Shown here in pieces: positions 35,717-46,294 of a DNA stretch of 64,000 nucleotides. This DNA is from Daedaleopsis sinensis (taxonomy: Eukaryota; Basidiomycota; Agaricomycetes; Polyporales; Polyporaceae), in assembly GCA_033807695.1 (NCBI GenBank), contig CM066301.1:372001-436000 (forward strand), read 5' to 3'. Below the pieces are notes generated by a model. It made no database searches, was not told the DNA's origin, and saw only the letters and a program-made list of their open reading frames with translations. The position numbers and the translations under genes are program-made. Numbering within the stretch: position 1 is the first letter of the stretch; each line of letters begins with the position of its first letter.

Positions 35717-36847
35717 ATGCAACTCCTCTGTCCGTCGTCCTCCCGCCCGGTCAAGACAAAGGCGACACGGCCCCTCAAGGTGCACTTCAAGCTGCCCGTC
35801 ACCAAGGCGGTCCCGACGGTCTCCGTTACCAACGCCAACGCCAACGCAGCGTACGTGAGCACCGCCCACGGCTCCTCCGAGCTCTCCGAGGTATCCTTCC
35901 CAAGCACCATCCCATTCCCCTCTCCGCCCATTCCGTGTCCCTCTCGCAAGAGGGCCATTAGCGAGGATGCATACCCGCAAGATACCCATGACGCAGACGC
36001 TTCCATGGACGTGGACGAGCCCGGGCCCGAACCTGAACGGAAGGGTAACGCGCTTCCGTTCCACCGCCGTATCTCCCACATCGACATCCTCCGCCGACGC
36101 TCCGGATCCAAGACCTACCTCCCCGCCTCCCACTTGCACACCGACGCCCACCCGTCCCGCAAGTCCCACCACACACATGTAGTACCCGACAGGCCCGCAC
36201 CGCCCCCGCCCTTCCACTCGCACGACGGCCCAGCGAAGAAGAAGCCGGCCATCCGCCGCGAGAGCATGAGTGCGGGCACGCCGCTGCCGCCCAGCAGGAC
36301 CGCCCGCAAGGCGAAGCGTGTGCTCGCAGACGCACAGTTCCTGGCGTCCATGCATAGCAGCATCGCGCTGCAGGTCCGTGCGCGGATGAATGATGGGAAC
36401 CCGGGTGGCGCGGACGAGTGCGCGGCGCAGGATGCGGTCCTCGCCGAGCGCATCTGGCACACGCTCCTCGACATGGGCTACAAGCCCGTCCCCATTGGCG
36501 AACCTGCAAGCACGCCTGCCCCCTCGCCTCCGCCGACTAGCAGCGACCCGGCGCGCGAAGCAGCGGAACGGGCGGCCCGGCGGACGATGGCGGTGTCCTC
36601 GACTCCCCTCGTCGCGCAGGACCTCGCGCAGGCCTCGACCGGGCCACTGTCTGTGCCCCAGCTTGTTGCCGTCCTGACGATGCGCCATCGCGACCGCTCG
36701 GCGACGCGTGCACGCTCGCTGTCCAGGAAACGTACTGGGGAGGAGCGTCCGTCGCGCTGTGATGGACACGCTGCACGCGACGCGTTGAGTAGGACTGTCC
36801 CGTTTTGGACATGGAAGCGCCGGGCTCGCGGGGTGGGGGCGGGGTGA
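35717..36847 (+). CDS. Array gene A, unit 1: Pro/Ser-rich nuclear-type protein, 376 aa
   Basis: Starts MQLLCPSSSRPVKTKATR and has no intron. Residues 1-190 are disordered with basic patches (SRKRAISED, AKKKPAIRRES). Residues about 194-256 (RTARKAKRVLADAQFLASMH onward to IWHTLLDMGYKPVP) form a likely helical, conserved-looking core. It ends with SVPQLVAVLTMRHRDRSATR and a basic tail. Codon use is typical of real genes here and differs from the surrounding array DNA. No family recognised. Against unit 2, six residues differ (positions 19, 61, 70, 90, 104, 133), all in the first 133; residues 134-376 are identical. The upstream frame is closed in unit 1 but open in units 2-3, favouring the ATG at 35717. 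Confidence 0.72.
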   Translation: MQLLCPSSSRPVKTKATRPLKVHFKLPVTKAVPTVSVTNANANAAYVSTAHGSSELSEVSFPSTIPFPSPPIPCPSRKRAISEDAYPQDTHDADASMDVDEPGPEPERKGNALPFHRRISHIDILRRRSGSKTYLPASHLHTDAHPSRKSHHTHVVPDRPAPPPPFHSHDGPAKKKPAIRRESMSAGTPLPPSRTARKAKRVLADAQFLASMHSSIALQVRARMNDGNPGGADECAAQDAVLAERIWHTLLDMGYKPVPIGEPASTPAPSPPPTSSDPAREAAERAARRTMAVSSTPLVAQDLAQASTGPLSVPQLVAVLTMRHRDRSATRARSLSRKRTGEERPSRCDGHAARDALSRTVPFWTWKRRARGVGAG

Positions 36848-36886
36848 AAACGTACCGTTGGCAATGCTTGGGAAAGAGCGCATAGG

Positions 36887-36946
36887 TAACTACCTACTCC
36901 ACCAGTTAACTACCTACTCCACCAGTTAACTACCTATTCCACCAGG
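36887..36946 (+). repeat. 20 bp word, three copies, unit 1
   Basis: taactacctactccaccagt repeated three times (the third copy has tattcc), followed by its partial inverse ggtgtagttaac. It sits just past the stop of gene A and could form a hairpin in the 3' flank. Confidence 0.85.
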
Positions 36947-36949
36947 TGT

Positions 36950-39470
36950 AGTTAACAACGTAGCCGACTGAGGGGGCGCGGGTGGTACTCTGGTGCGGGC
37001 GGGCGAGCTGGTACTGAGGGACAGTTGTATAGCCAGTGCCCATGTACAGTAGATACAGCCGTAGTCCAATACAAGCTCGTTCAAATCCTGCTAGAGATCA
37101 CAAAGTCCGTTCGTTGAAATGCGCGTCCGCCGTCAAAGAGAACGCCGTCCGACTCTGGGCGCCTATGCTGCCACCGCTCTTGGCTCCCGACCACCACCAT
37201 GCCTCGACCGCCGACTCTCTGCCCGCTCTCCCGCTGCTCTTCGAGGTGCCCGACACGCTTCTGGCTCTGGACTAGCTGAGACTCACCTGGATCTGGACCT
37301 CTGGGCTGCCTGACCACTGCACTCATCCCGCCCTCATCTGCCCGTCTCCCGCATACCGTGCTTGAACTGTCTGTGCCCGGGCTCGGAGGAAAATTCGTAC
37401 CGTTAACGGCACGTGCTTGTACCGCGAGCTGCGTCTACGAGGGACTGCGCACCTCGGTACCGTGCTGGGAACACGAGCCGCATGCGCGAAGGGAGGGATA
37501 GTACTCACCACGTCAGTAATTACCCCTTCCGCTCTCCCCGTTGCCCAAACGTCCAAGCCCCTCCATCCGTGCGTGACATCTCCGTACCGTACTCACCTGC
37601 GCTTCACAGCAGCCGGCCGTCGTCGCCATGACGCCTGCTGTCGAATCCGCACGCCGCTTTCGAATGCGGCGAGTGGCTTCTCCTGTGAGTAAATCCGCGA
37701 GCATACGAACTAGCAGTACACTCACCAGGTGAGTCGTCCACCCGCTCCGCAATCCCCCCTCCTGTCTTAGAGGACCGGGTCTTCGTGCCCAGCCACGCAC
37801 TCTCGCGCCGTCTTCCGCGCGCCCGCGCAGCCGTACCGTCGGGTTGCGGAGGCTCTGCTGTAGGTGACGTGTCAGTACCGTTCGCGCTCGGCATGTGCTA
37901 ACAGTAAGGACTCCGTGTCACGCAGGTGAGCACAGTCCGAGCTTCACGGTGAGCGCAGTTCCGAGTCGGCCACGGAAGACGCGCGGTGCACCCGCTCTCC
38001 CGGAGTCGGGAGAACGCGTGGCGTGAGGCTCCTACCGGGACACGACCCCGGTGCGATAGCGTCCCCGAAACGCGAGCCTGGCTGCGAGCAACGAGCGTCC
38101 GGGAGTGTTGCACAGCGGCGGGCACGACGACGCTCTCCTGGGAGCCCGCCCCTCGGGAGGGCTGCACGTCATCGGTACCGACGACGCCCGCCGGGAGCCT
38201 CTCGTCGGCGGGCGGCGAGCGCATGCGAGCGTTGGGCACGTCGATGGGAGTGACGAGCTTCCGGCGGGAGCCGGACACGTGCGCCTCCCACATTCACGCG
38301 TACTGTCACACACATCCGTCTGCGCAAAGCAGATGAGGAGCCCGGGATGTCCGTGATGGGCGAGAGTGCCTGCACAGCAGCACGCAGACACAGTCTGCGC
38401 TCCGAGCCTCCCGGAGGAGACTCGGAGCGTAGTCCTGCTTCGAGATATTCGCGCAGAATCGCAGCATCGAGAAGATAAATGGTTTCTTCTCTGCGGGTGC
38501 GTACTGCTGTCACACCCTCTCGCACGACACGGCCAAGGACCGTGGCCGTCTGTCCGCGCAATCAAGGGCTCATCCGGGGAGCTCACGACATCCGGACCGC
38601 GACACAGATCACGGTACGCGAGACGACAGTCTTATGCCCGCGCAGTGGACGTGACGTCTCCCTCGGGCCTGGACATCGACGTGGGGTGTCCTGCGTGCTG
38701 TTGCACCAGACGACACGCATCTCGGGCCCGTCCACATAGCACGGGCGGGCCCGCAGAAACAAGGGTACCGAGGAGCTCAAAGAGAAGAAGGTAAGGACTC
38801 ACCACAGATTCTGTGCGTTGTAGGGTGCAGCGGCCTCGACAGGAGCTAGTAGTGAGGATGAGCAGTGGGTGTCCAGGACACGGAGTGCGAGCAATGGGGG
38901 GAGGAGGGAAAAGGGTGAAGGGGGGGAAAGTAGGAAGCGGGAGAGTGTGCATCAGACGTATGTAGCTAGTAATCCCACGTTCGTGGCGCGCCTGCGCATA
39001 GCGGTAATTACCACAATCAGAGCGCATTTATCGTCGCGTCTTAACCAATCTGTGGAACTCAGCCAGTGTGAGATTGCGATCCGAATCGGAGTCTTCCGCG
39101 CTGCCTTCAGAATATCACTCGCCGTCACGAATAAATGTGTCCAGGCTACTACAGCAGAGTCAGTAGTAGTACTTGGATCTACTGCTGGTAATATGAGCCT
39201 ATTCTGAGTAGATGTGTAGTTAAACTTGAGGCTAGCCAGCAGGAGGTTGGCAAGGAGATGTGCCTGCCCGTCTGGCCGGCTCGTATGGTGTCCCTTCCGC
39301 CGCCGATCCGGTCGAGCGGAGATCATTATTGTACCGTTCCGCATCACGTACTACCTCTTCGAGTCCCCGTGAGCCGTACCGTTCTTCGAAGGCTGCCCTG
39401 CTCACAGAAATTCAATGTGGTCATCGACGCGACTGCTTGCAATAGCATCTACTATGTACAACATAGTTGA
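36950..39470. other. Array DNA between genes A and B, no firm gene (same in units 2 and 3)
   Basis: About 2.5 kb, GC-rich, with many CGTACCG words. A 131-codon minus frame at 37898-38293 and overlapping plus frames show no domain. Fully spliced minus-strand genes with tiny exons remain possible, because CGTACCG is the reverse of the local donor CGGTACG. Poly-purine tracts lie near 38885-38935. Equivalent spans: 46298-48778 and 55623-58103. Confidence 0.4.
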
Positions 39471-39475
39471 AAACA

Positions 39476-40218
39476 CTAGTAGACAGTCCACTGGCACTCG
39501 GAGATGCTCGAGTCCGGGTCAGACATCATAGCACGGTACATACGACGTCCCCGCTCCACCTGACGCGCCATCCGCCACGACTCCTCGTCCGGGAACTCAG
39601 AGATCGCCTCGACCTCACGCCGGCACTCCTCGTCCACCTCCGCCTCCACCGCGTCTGTGACGATCGCCGCAGACTTGGGCAGCTGCGGGAAGTTCATGGG
39701 ATCGCTCACCGGACGAAGGCGACGTTCGCCGCGGTCGGACCGAGCAGCCCTCTCGGGAATCCCGCTGTGGCGCTCGCTCGGCGCGGCCAAGAGCGGATTC
39801 TTGACCGCCGCCCGACGGTCCTCGTCCGGGACGGCCACAAAGCCCATCTGGCCCGTCTCCCAGAGCGTGAGGAGCAGGCCGATGCGGGCGCGCCCGGTGA
39901 GCTCCTTGTTGCTGAGGTTCGTGAACGGGAGAGAGGGCGGCCAGCCGATGAGCTCAAGCCCGAGCTCGATGTAGATCTTGAGCACGTACGTGCGGAGCGA
40001 CCAGCACATCCGCACCACGCGGCCTCCCGAGCGAATCGCTGTACGAGCAAATGTCCGTCACGACGAGGGCAGAAGCACAGATGCGAATGCGTACCGAGGT
40101 GCGCATTGACGAGCTTGCGGAACGTACTCCGCATCGCAAGCTCGCGGCGCGCGAAGCCTGAACCTCGCGCAGTCTCGCCCAGAGTGTACCTGCGGCCCCG
40201 GCGATTTCGGCGTGTCAT
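39476..40218 (-). CDS. Array gene B, unit 1: conserved-looking 228 aa protein with GWPxxxPFxN core
   Basis: Exons 40095-40218 and 39476-40038; the intron has a GTACGC donor and a TACAG acceptor and keeps phase (41 codons + 1 base, then 2 bases + 187 codons). The protein begins MTRRNRRGRRYTLGETARGS, then GFARRELAMRSTFRKLVNAH (basic, helical). It continues CWSLRTYVLKIYIELGLELI, GWPPSLPFTN (73-82), and GLLLTLWETGQMGFV. The C-terminal third is acidic and Arg-rich. The pattern resembles a widespread agaricomycete family of short proteins with a GWP-x-x-x-PF-x-N motif that I cannot name. No transposase or enzyme signature. Upstream the frame is open to about 40353, so a further 5' exon is possible. 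It is transcribed toward gene A. Confidence 0.66.
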
Positions 40219-42437
40219 GGACGTCGAGCGAGTCGGAGCTGTTGGGACGAAGGTGAGAGGAGAGGAGAGGAGCATGCATGCGGAACGTACAGATGAACGG
40301 GGAGCTCGAACGAAGTGCAGGAGGGCTGCGGGGTGGTAAGAGGAAAGTGACAAGTAAGTAACGGTTTATGAGCCGAGTTCGCGCGACGCTCACTGGCAGC
40401 GCTCAGTACCCTGTAGGCCATGCACGCATGCTCGCCTACCGCTTCTGCCGATATTCCTAGGCCCCAATTATTTACATCATGGCGTCATGGCACTTCGAAT
40501 GTTTCCGAAGTGCATCTCGAGCCCTTTGCGACACGACTCCCGGAACTCTGCGCAGTCAAGCACGAGAGACTTGCTTGTTGAGCTTCGTACCAGCCACCTC
40601 TGTTGCCAGTAAGTGCTGGCTGTCAGAATGCACGTCAGGGTGAAAGCCTACGGTACGTGCTCCCTGTAGCAGAGACCCGGCGGCCGCTCGTACGAGAAAC
40701 GGACACACATGATTCTCGTACCGTTCCCAATCGCCCGGAACGATCTCACGGAGCTCCAGATTGTCGTGTAGGATCGGGGATCTCGTCGCGGTTCAGCGGG
40801 AGACTAGTACTGTAGCGAGGAGAAGTGATATTAGGGTGAAACTGAGTTGTGTTAGGCACCAATGTCAGTACGTACCGTGCCCGGATTCATCGGATATCTC
40901 CTGCGCATTGTAAGCACACGACACTGTAGCGATGCGCTGCAGCTGAGACGTCTATGTGCGTATCGACTCGACGATGTGTGCAGCTCACCCGGATGCTGAA
41001 GGAATGTTCAAGTTAGTAGTTGCGGAATAGCCTCGGGACTCCTGAGCGGGAGACATTCTCTTGGTGACGACACATGCACATAGAATCCACAATGAGGTGA
41101 GTCTAACTTTTGATTCGCGGAATGGACACGTACATATTCTGCCGATCGGCCGTCTGTTGTGCCACGGCCAGGAATTTGCAAAGAGCGTAGCACGAACTAA
41201 CTCTTCGGGGACAGATGCGGTCGCTACGCGCACACCCGGAGGAATCGGGGGTGGTTACAGCGACCGATTGGACCAGCAAGACGTGTCTATTCATAATTCG
41301 ACCCTATGTTTCACGGCGCGAGCCTTCATGTGTCTAGATCTGTACGCGAGACCAAAAGTCAATACATTACGAATGGGTGCAACGATCCCTGTGTGCAGAG
41401 AATACGCACCTCTATAGTATGTGCGCATCCTTGCTTGTCTGGCCATATGCATGCACAGACCTCCAGTCGGCAGTCGTAAGCTCGCATGAATCCAGACATA
41501 ATCCCTGCGCGCTGCAACCGCACCTTCGCGCAGGGCTTCCTCCTTGCTGAAACGCGCCAAGTGCTGGAGCGACGCAGCGGCTGCACATAATCAGCACCAG
41601 CAACCCGGTGCCGTTCGCCCTGCGTTCGCCACACCCGATGTACCTGACAGCAGCCTGACAGGCGTTGTAACGCTTGAGGAGAAGAGCGGTTGGTACGGCA
41701 TCGGGGGTCCAGTTGTCCCTGCATCAGAAGTCTCTAGGCTCGGGTCTGCTCCTCGAATGAACGAGCGGGTCGCGCAGGCGAACCATGACTGCCGCGGTGA
41801 CTGTTAGCCTCGGCGTATGCGCAGGCTTCGTCTGCTCCATAGACCCCTCGAGTCCGACGAACGACACGGCCCCTCGCGCGGAACGAGCCCTGTAGCATGG
41901 CAGCCGGTCAGCAGCCCTGTGCGGACGACGTATCGCAGCGGCACGAATGGTACGCACCGCGATCATGAGCTCATCGCGCTCCCATATCAATAATTAGAGC
42001 ACAACGGAGCATCAGACTCCGCATATTGCGCATTAGCCACGCCCGAGGTGTCCGGGAAGGAGAGCCGACGCTTGTGCTTTAGGCCCGATCGCCCCGTTGA
42101 CAACAAATTCGTGCGCGCGCGGCCCCTGGAGATGTGCAAGAGTACAAGAGTCCGCGGGACGCGTCGCCCGGGCGCATTGCACCCTCCACGACCACGACCT
42201 CGCTCCTCTCCCACCGGGCGTGGTGAGTCCACCCATCTCGCACCCGGAACGACTCCGAGTCGGTCCCTGCCACTCGCATTTCGCAGGTGCGTCGGCCATG
42301 TCCTCGTGCCCGCGGCGATACCTGCTCACCGTCGTCTCGCATCAGCAGACTTGCGCTGTAAGAGCACAGATCGACGGTACGCACCTGGCGCTTTCTGCTC
42401 GCGGATCTCTCTCACCCACTGCCTTCACGATGCGCAG

Positions 42438-43320
42438 GACCCGGACTCGTGCAAGGTGGTCTGAGTGACGGTACGGTCATCAGCGCAGACCGAAGGTCAC
42501 GGTACGCGATTTCCGCTCTGTGGACATGCCCTCACTCACCTACTCTCTTCGCTTCATGCGCAGGGCACGGTACAGTCGCCCACGCTCGCGCTTGCTTTTG
42601 GTTCACGAGCCGCGAGCGTGATTCGTCACGGCCGCGGCCGCGGACTCATCTCCGAGTCCTCGGGCTTGCACGGTAAGAGCACGTACTCTGCGCTCGCACC
42701 TCTCACCCACTCGCTTCACGAAATCCGCAGGACCCCGGACTTGTTCGAGTTGATCTGGGCGACGGTACGGCCATCAGCACAGACCGAAGCTCACGGTACG
42801 CGATTTCCTCTCTGAACATCGCCTCACTCACCTACTCTCTTCGCTTTATGCCCAGGACACGGTCGCTCGCCCTTGCTCTTGGTTCACGAGCCGCGAGCGT
42901 GACTTGTCGGGGCCGCGGCCGCGGCCTCAGGCTCATCTTCGAGTCCTCGGGCTTCCACGGTAAGTGTCCGGGTCGAACGTCCTCTGCAGCGCACCTCTCA
43001 CCCACCTGCTTCACGACATGCGCAGGGCCCCGGACCCGCCGGCGTGCGAGTTGGTCTCGGTCACGGTACGATTATCAGCACAGACCGAAGGTCATGGTAC
43101 GTGATTTCCGCTCTGTGGACACAGTGCCCTCACTCACCCACTCTCTTCGCTCCAGCTCCATGCGCACACGGTACGATCGTGCACGGTCGCCCTCGCCCTC
43201 GGTTCACGAGCCGCGTGCGTGTCTTGCAGCCGCCTCGCCTCCTCGCGGATGCACCAGCCTCGCGCGAACACTCGGAACGAGGACGTTCCGCGCACGCCCG
43301 TCGTCCCCGCACCCCGGGCC
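42438..43320 (+). repeat. Nested module of about 295 bp, three copies, unit 1
   Basis: Copies start at 42438, 42731 and 43026; the anchor agaccgaag recurs at 42487, 42781 and 43082. Each copy looks like exon - short intron - exon - short intron: ...GCAG|GACCCCGGAC...CACG|GTACGC...CAG|...GGCCGCGGCCGCGG...CACG|GTAAG. One frame of the first piece reads DGTVISADRRS, DGTAISTDRSS and HGTIISTDRRS in the three copies. The second piece changes length by 11 bases between copies, so coding is not proven. Confidence 0.8.
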
Positions 43321-44590
43321 CGCCCTCCGCGCTCGCCGTCCGGGTGAGTCCAGCCGTGCGCTATCCGTCGTCGGGCGTCGATTGAGCTGCAGCGTTCTGC
43401 AGCGCGGACTCGGATGGCAGAGGGCGAGCTCGTGCTCACTGTCCAGTCGATCAGCAGATGTGCACGGTGACGGTACGAGTGGCATGAGCTGAGCGGACGA
43501 GAGGTACGTACCGTGCAGTGCGCTCTCTGGTCATTCCACCTCACTCACGCTACACGCGCGCAGGGCCTGCGAGCAAGTGACTCACGACGGTACGACCTTC
43601 CGCCCACCCTGCCCCGCGTTCGTCGTTGACGCATCCGTCTTGCAGCGATCGCGGGCCCGCCGTCGTTCGATCGGCTCTCGACGGGGCGGTACGTTTTCTC
43701 GTGCTCGTACCGGACTCGCATCGGACGCGAGGGCTCTTCGTGCGAGTTTATAAGAGCGCTCGTGGGAGGTGACTGGAAGTACAAAGGGTGCGCATGCGCG
43801 CATCGTATTATATAGGTGACTACAACGTACATAGATTAGCGGCTTCCATCGGGATCTGTCGACTCCGGACTAGATACGGTACGTGCTCTCCTCAGCCGCA
43901 GCTCGAGACTGACGCGATGCGACAGCGTCGAGTCGGAATGGAGCAGCGGGAGGACGCGGGAGGGATCGGATGCGAACGGGGTACGCACCTTGTCGGTTCG
44001 CGCAGCGTGCGTAGTCGCTCACTCTCGTGTTCGACAGGGAGTGTGCAGATGCGGCAGCGGGCATCGGGCGGACGCAGGGGACGCGGAAGCGGATACGGTA
44101 CGCACCTTCTCGTTCCGGATGCGTAAGTCGCAGAGTTACTCGTCGTGCTTGACTGCTTGCTGACTGCGCCCGTATAAGTCAGGAAGTAGTTAGAGCGAGT
44201 GAATAGACGATAGGTACGTTACTGGTGCGTAGCGTAGTCCTGCTGTCGCGCCGCCCAAGGGCCGGCTTGAGGGTGTTGACCGGTCACCGTCGAGGGATCC
44301 GTTTGAGACCTGAAAGCGGACGCACGAGGGCAGACAAAGGCGGCTGGGCGTCGTAGTGAGGCGGAGAGCGCGAGAGGCGGAGAGCGACAGTGTGAGACGG
44401 CGGAGTTGCAGAGCGAGGGACGTGTGCGAGTCGGAGCGACAGATGACGTCTGCGTGCCCGGTGCGTGCCCGGTCAAGGCCGTCGACGGGGGCCGTTGAGT
44501 GCGCTGAGTGGGAGAGACCGATTTTGAGGTGGAGAGCGGAGAGTAGGGAGCCTGAGCTGTGTCGTCTAGAGCGTCGTCTAGAGCGAATGT

Positions 44591-44607
44591 GAGTGCGCAT
44601 ACAGCGC
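44591..44607 (+). repeat. 17 bp word, one copy (end of unit 1)
   Basis: gagtgcgcatacagcgc, single here; two copies at the same place in unit 2, three in unit 3. Confidence 0.9.
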
Positions 44608-45064
44608 GTCTCAACGCGCAGGCTAGCAGTGCGCTCGCGGCTGTCCATCCATGACATCACCGCAACGTCGAGCATGACGTGCGCGCGCTCGGTGTCATCC
44701 ATCTGGGTGTGATTATTCTCTCCGTGTGCTGCAGCGCACGCTACGCGCCTGGCAGACAAGGAACTTGAAGGAGGTACAAATGCGCATCGTCGTCGTGGAA
44801 CAAGAGTCGAGCGCCAATAAGTGCCCGAAACGGGCGTCTCGCTCGCCGCGATCACAAGACGTGAAATGGTTGGGGGAGGCGTGTCTAACGTTAACCTTCA
44901 CACTACTTGCACTCGTTATTATCATCGGAATCCCAGATCCCCACACTCTCTTTCTCCCTCTCTCCACATCGACGGGCTGCGCTGGTCGTCGTTCGCCACG
45001 TCCTGCTCGTCGTCGTCAACGTCCTGCTCGCCGTTTCCCGCGTTCCGCTCGCCTATCGCCCGCC

Positions 45065-46195
45065 ATGCAACTCCTCTGTCCGTCGTCCTCCCGCCCGGTC
45101 AAGACAAAGGCGACACGGTCCCTCAAGGTGCACTTCAAGCTGCCCGTCACCAAGGCGGTCCCGACGGTCTCCGTCACCAACGCCAACGCCAACGCAGCGT
45201 ACGTGAGCACCGCCCACGGCTCCTCCGAGCTCTCCGAGGTATCCTCCCCAAGCACCATCCCATTCCCCTCTTCGCCCATCCCTTGTCCCTCTCGCAAGAG
45301 GGCCATCAGCGAGGATGCATACCCACAAGATGCCCATGACGCAGACGCTTCCATGGACGTGGACGAGCCCGGGGCCGAGCCCGAACGGAAGGGTAACGCG
45401 CTTCCGTTCCACCGCCGTATCTCCCACATCGACATCCTCCGCCGACGCTCCGGATCCAAGGCCTACCTCCCCGCCTCCCACTTGCACACCGACGCCCACC
45501 CGTCCCGCAAGTCCCACCACACACATGTAGTACCCGACAGGCCCGCACCGCCCCCGCCCTTCCACTCGCACGACGGCCCAGCGAAGAAGAAGCCGGCCAT
45601 CCGCCGCGAGAGCATGAGTGCGGGCACGCCGCTGCCGCCCAGCAGGACCGCCCGCAAGGCGAAGCGTGTGCTCGCAGACGCACAGTTCCTGGCGTCCATG
45701 CATAGCAGCATCGCGCTGCAGGTCCGTGCGCGGATGAATGATGGGAACCCGGGTGGCGCGGACGAGTGCGCGGCGCAGGATGCGGTCCTCGCCGAGCGCA
45801 TCTGGCACACGCTCCTCGACATGGGCTACAAGCCCGTCCCCATTGGCGAACCTGCAAGCACGCCTGCCCCCTCGCCTCCGCCGACTAGCAGCGACCCGGC
45901 GCGCGAAGCAGCGGAACGGGCGGCCCGGCGGACGATGGCGGTGTCCTCGACTCCCCTCGTCGCGCAGGACCTCGCGCAGGCCTCGACCGGGCCACTGTCT
46001 GTGCCCCAGCTTGTTGCCGTCCTGACGATGCGCCATCGCGACCGCTCGGCGACGCGTGCACGCTCGCTGTCCAGGAAACGTACTGGGGAGGAGCGTCCGT
46101 CGCGCTGTGATGGACACGCTGCACGCGACGCGTTGAGTAGGACTGTCCCGTTTTGGACATGGAAGCGCCGGGCTCGCGGGGTGGGGGCGGGGTGA
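45065..46195 (+). CDS. Array gene A, unit 2 (376 aa)
   Basis: Same start, length and layout as the unit 1 copy; identical to unit 3 at protein level. The frame remains open upstream to 44726 (489 codons), but that extension is absent from unit 1 and looks like flanking DNA. The helical core RTARKAKRVLADAQF and the acidic DASMDVDEPG segment are kept. Function unknown. Confidence 0.72.
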   Translation: MQLLCPSSSRPVKTKATRSLKVHFKLPVTKAVPTVSVTNANANAAYVSTAHGSSELSEVSSPSTIPFPSSPIPCPSRKRAISEDAYPQDAHDADASMDVDEPGAEPERKGNALPFHRRISHIDILRRRSGSKAYLPASHLHTDAHPSRKSHHTHVVPDRPAPPPPFHSHDGPAKKKPAIRRESMSAGTPLPPSRTARKAKRVLADAQFLASMHSSIALQVRARMNDGNPGGADECAAQDAVLAERIWHTLLDMGYKPVPIGEPASTPAPSPPPTSSDPAREAAERAARRTMAVSSTPLVAQDLAQASTGPLSVPQLVAVLTMRHRDRSATRARSLSRKRTGEERPSRCDGHAARDALSRTVPFWTWKRRARGVGAG

Positions 46196-46234
46196 AAACG
46201 TACCGTTGGCAATGCTTGGGAAAGAGCGCATAGG

Positions 46235-46294
46235 TAACTACCTACTCCACCAGTTAACTACCTACTCCACCAGTTAACTACCTATTCCACCAGG
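46235..46294 (+). repeat. 20 bp word, three copies, unit 2
   Basis: Same as in unit 1, at the same distance past gene A. Confidence 0.85.

Larger units (their letters stand above)
40360..44700. other. Array DNA right of gene B, no firm gene (same in units 2 and 3)
   Basis: About 4.3 kb. Exon-like minus pieces occur at 41470-41545 (ARFSKEEALREGAVAARRDY) and 41150-41230 (SVPEELVRATLFANSWPW), upstream of gene B on the same strand, but they could not be joined. The plus strand has the 295 bp module and a TATAAGAG box at 43749. Equivalent spans: 49668-54025 and 58993-63367. Confidence 0.4.
35345..44705 (+). repeat. 9.3 kb tandem unit 1 (9,361 bp)
   Basis: Unit phase is set at the shared word ggtgtg before gene A. 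It matches unit 2 almost base for base except for a diverged first 0.8 kb, a 40 bp extra stretch near 37739-37778, and one rather than two copies of a 17 bp word at its end. It carries gene A, gene B, a 20 bp triplet and the 295 bp module. Left edge of the array. Confidence 0.95.

Noticed and set aside
35705..36883. 392-codon minus-strand frame opposite gene A (also in units 2 and 3)
   Set aside because: Shadow of GC-rich gene A; Arg/Gly/Val-rich, low-complexity composition and no domain.
37020..37110. tRNA-like GTTCAAATC in the array unit
   Set aside because: The flanking bases do not pair into a T stem or acceptor stem.
44726..45064. 113-codon N-terminal extension of gene A in units 2 and 3
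   Set aside because: Closed by stops and indels in unit 1, and its composition is unlike the rest of the protein.
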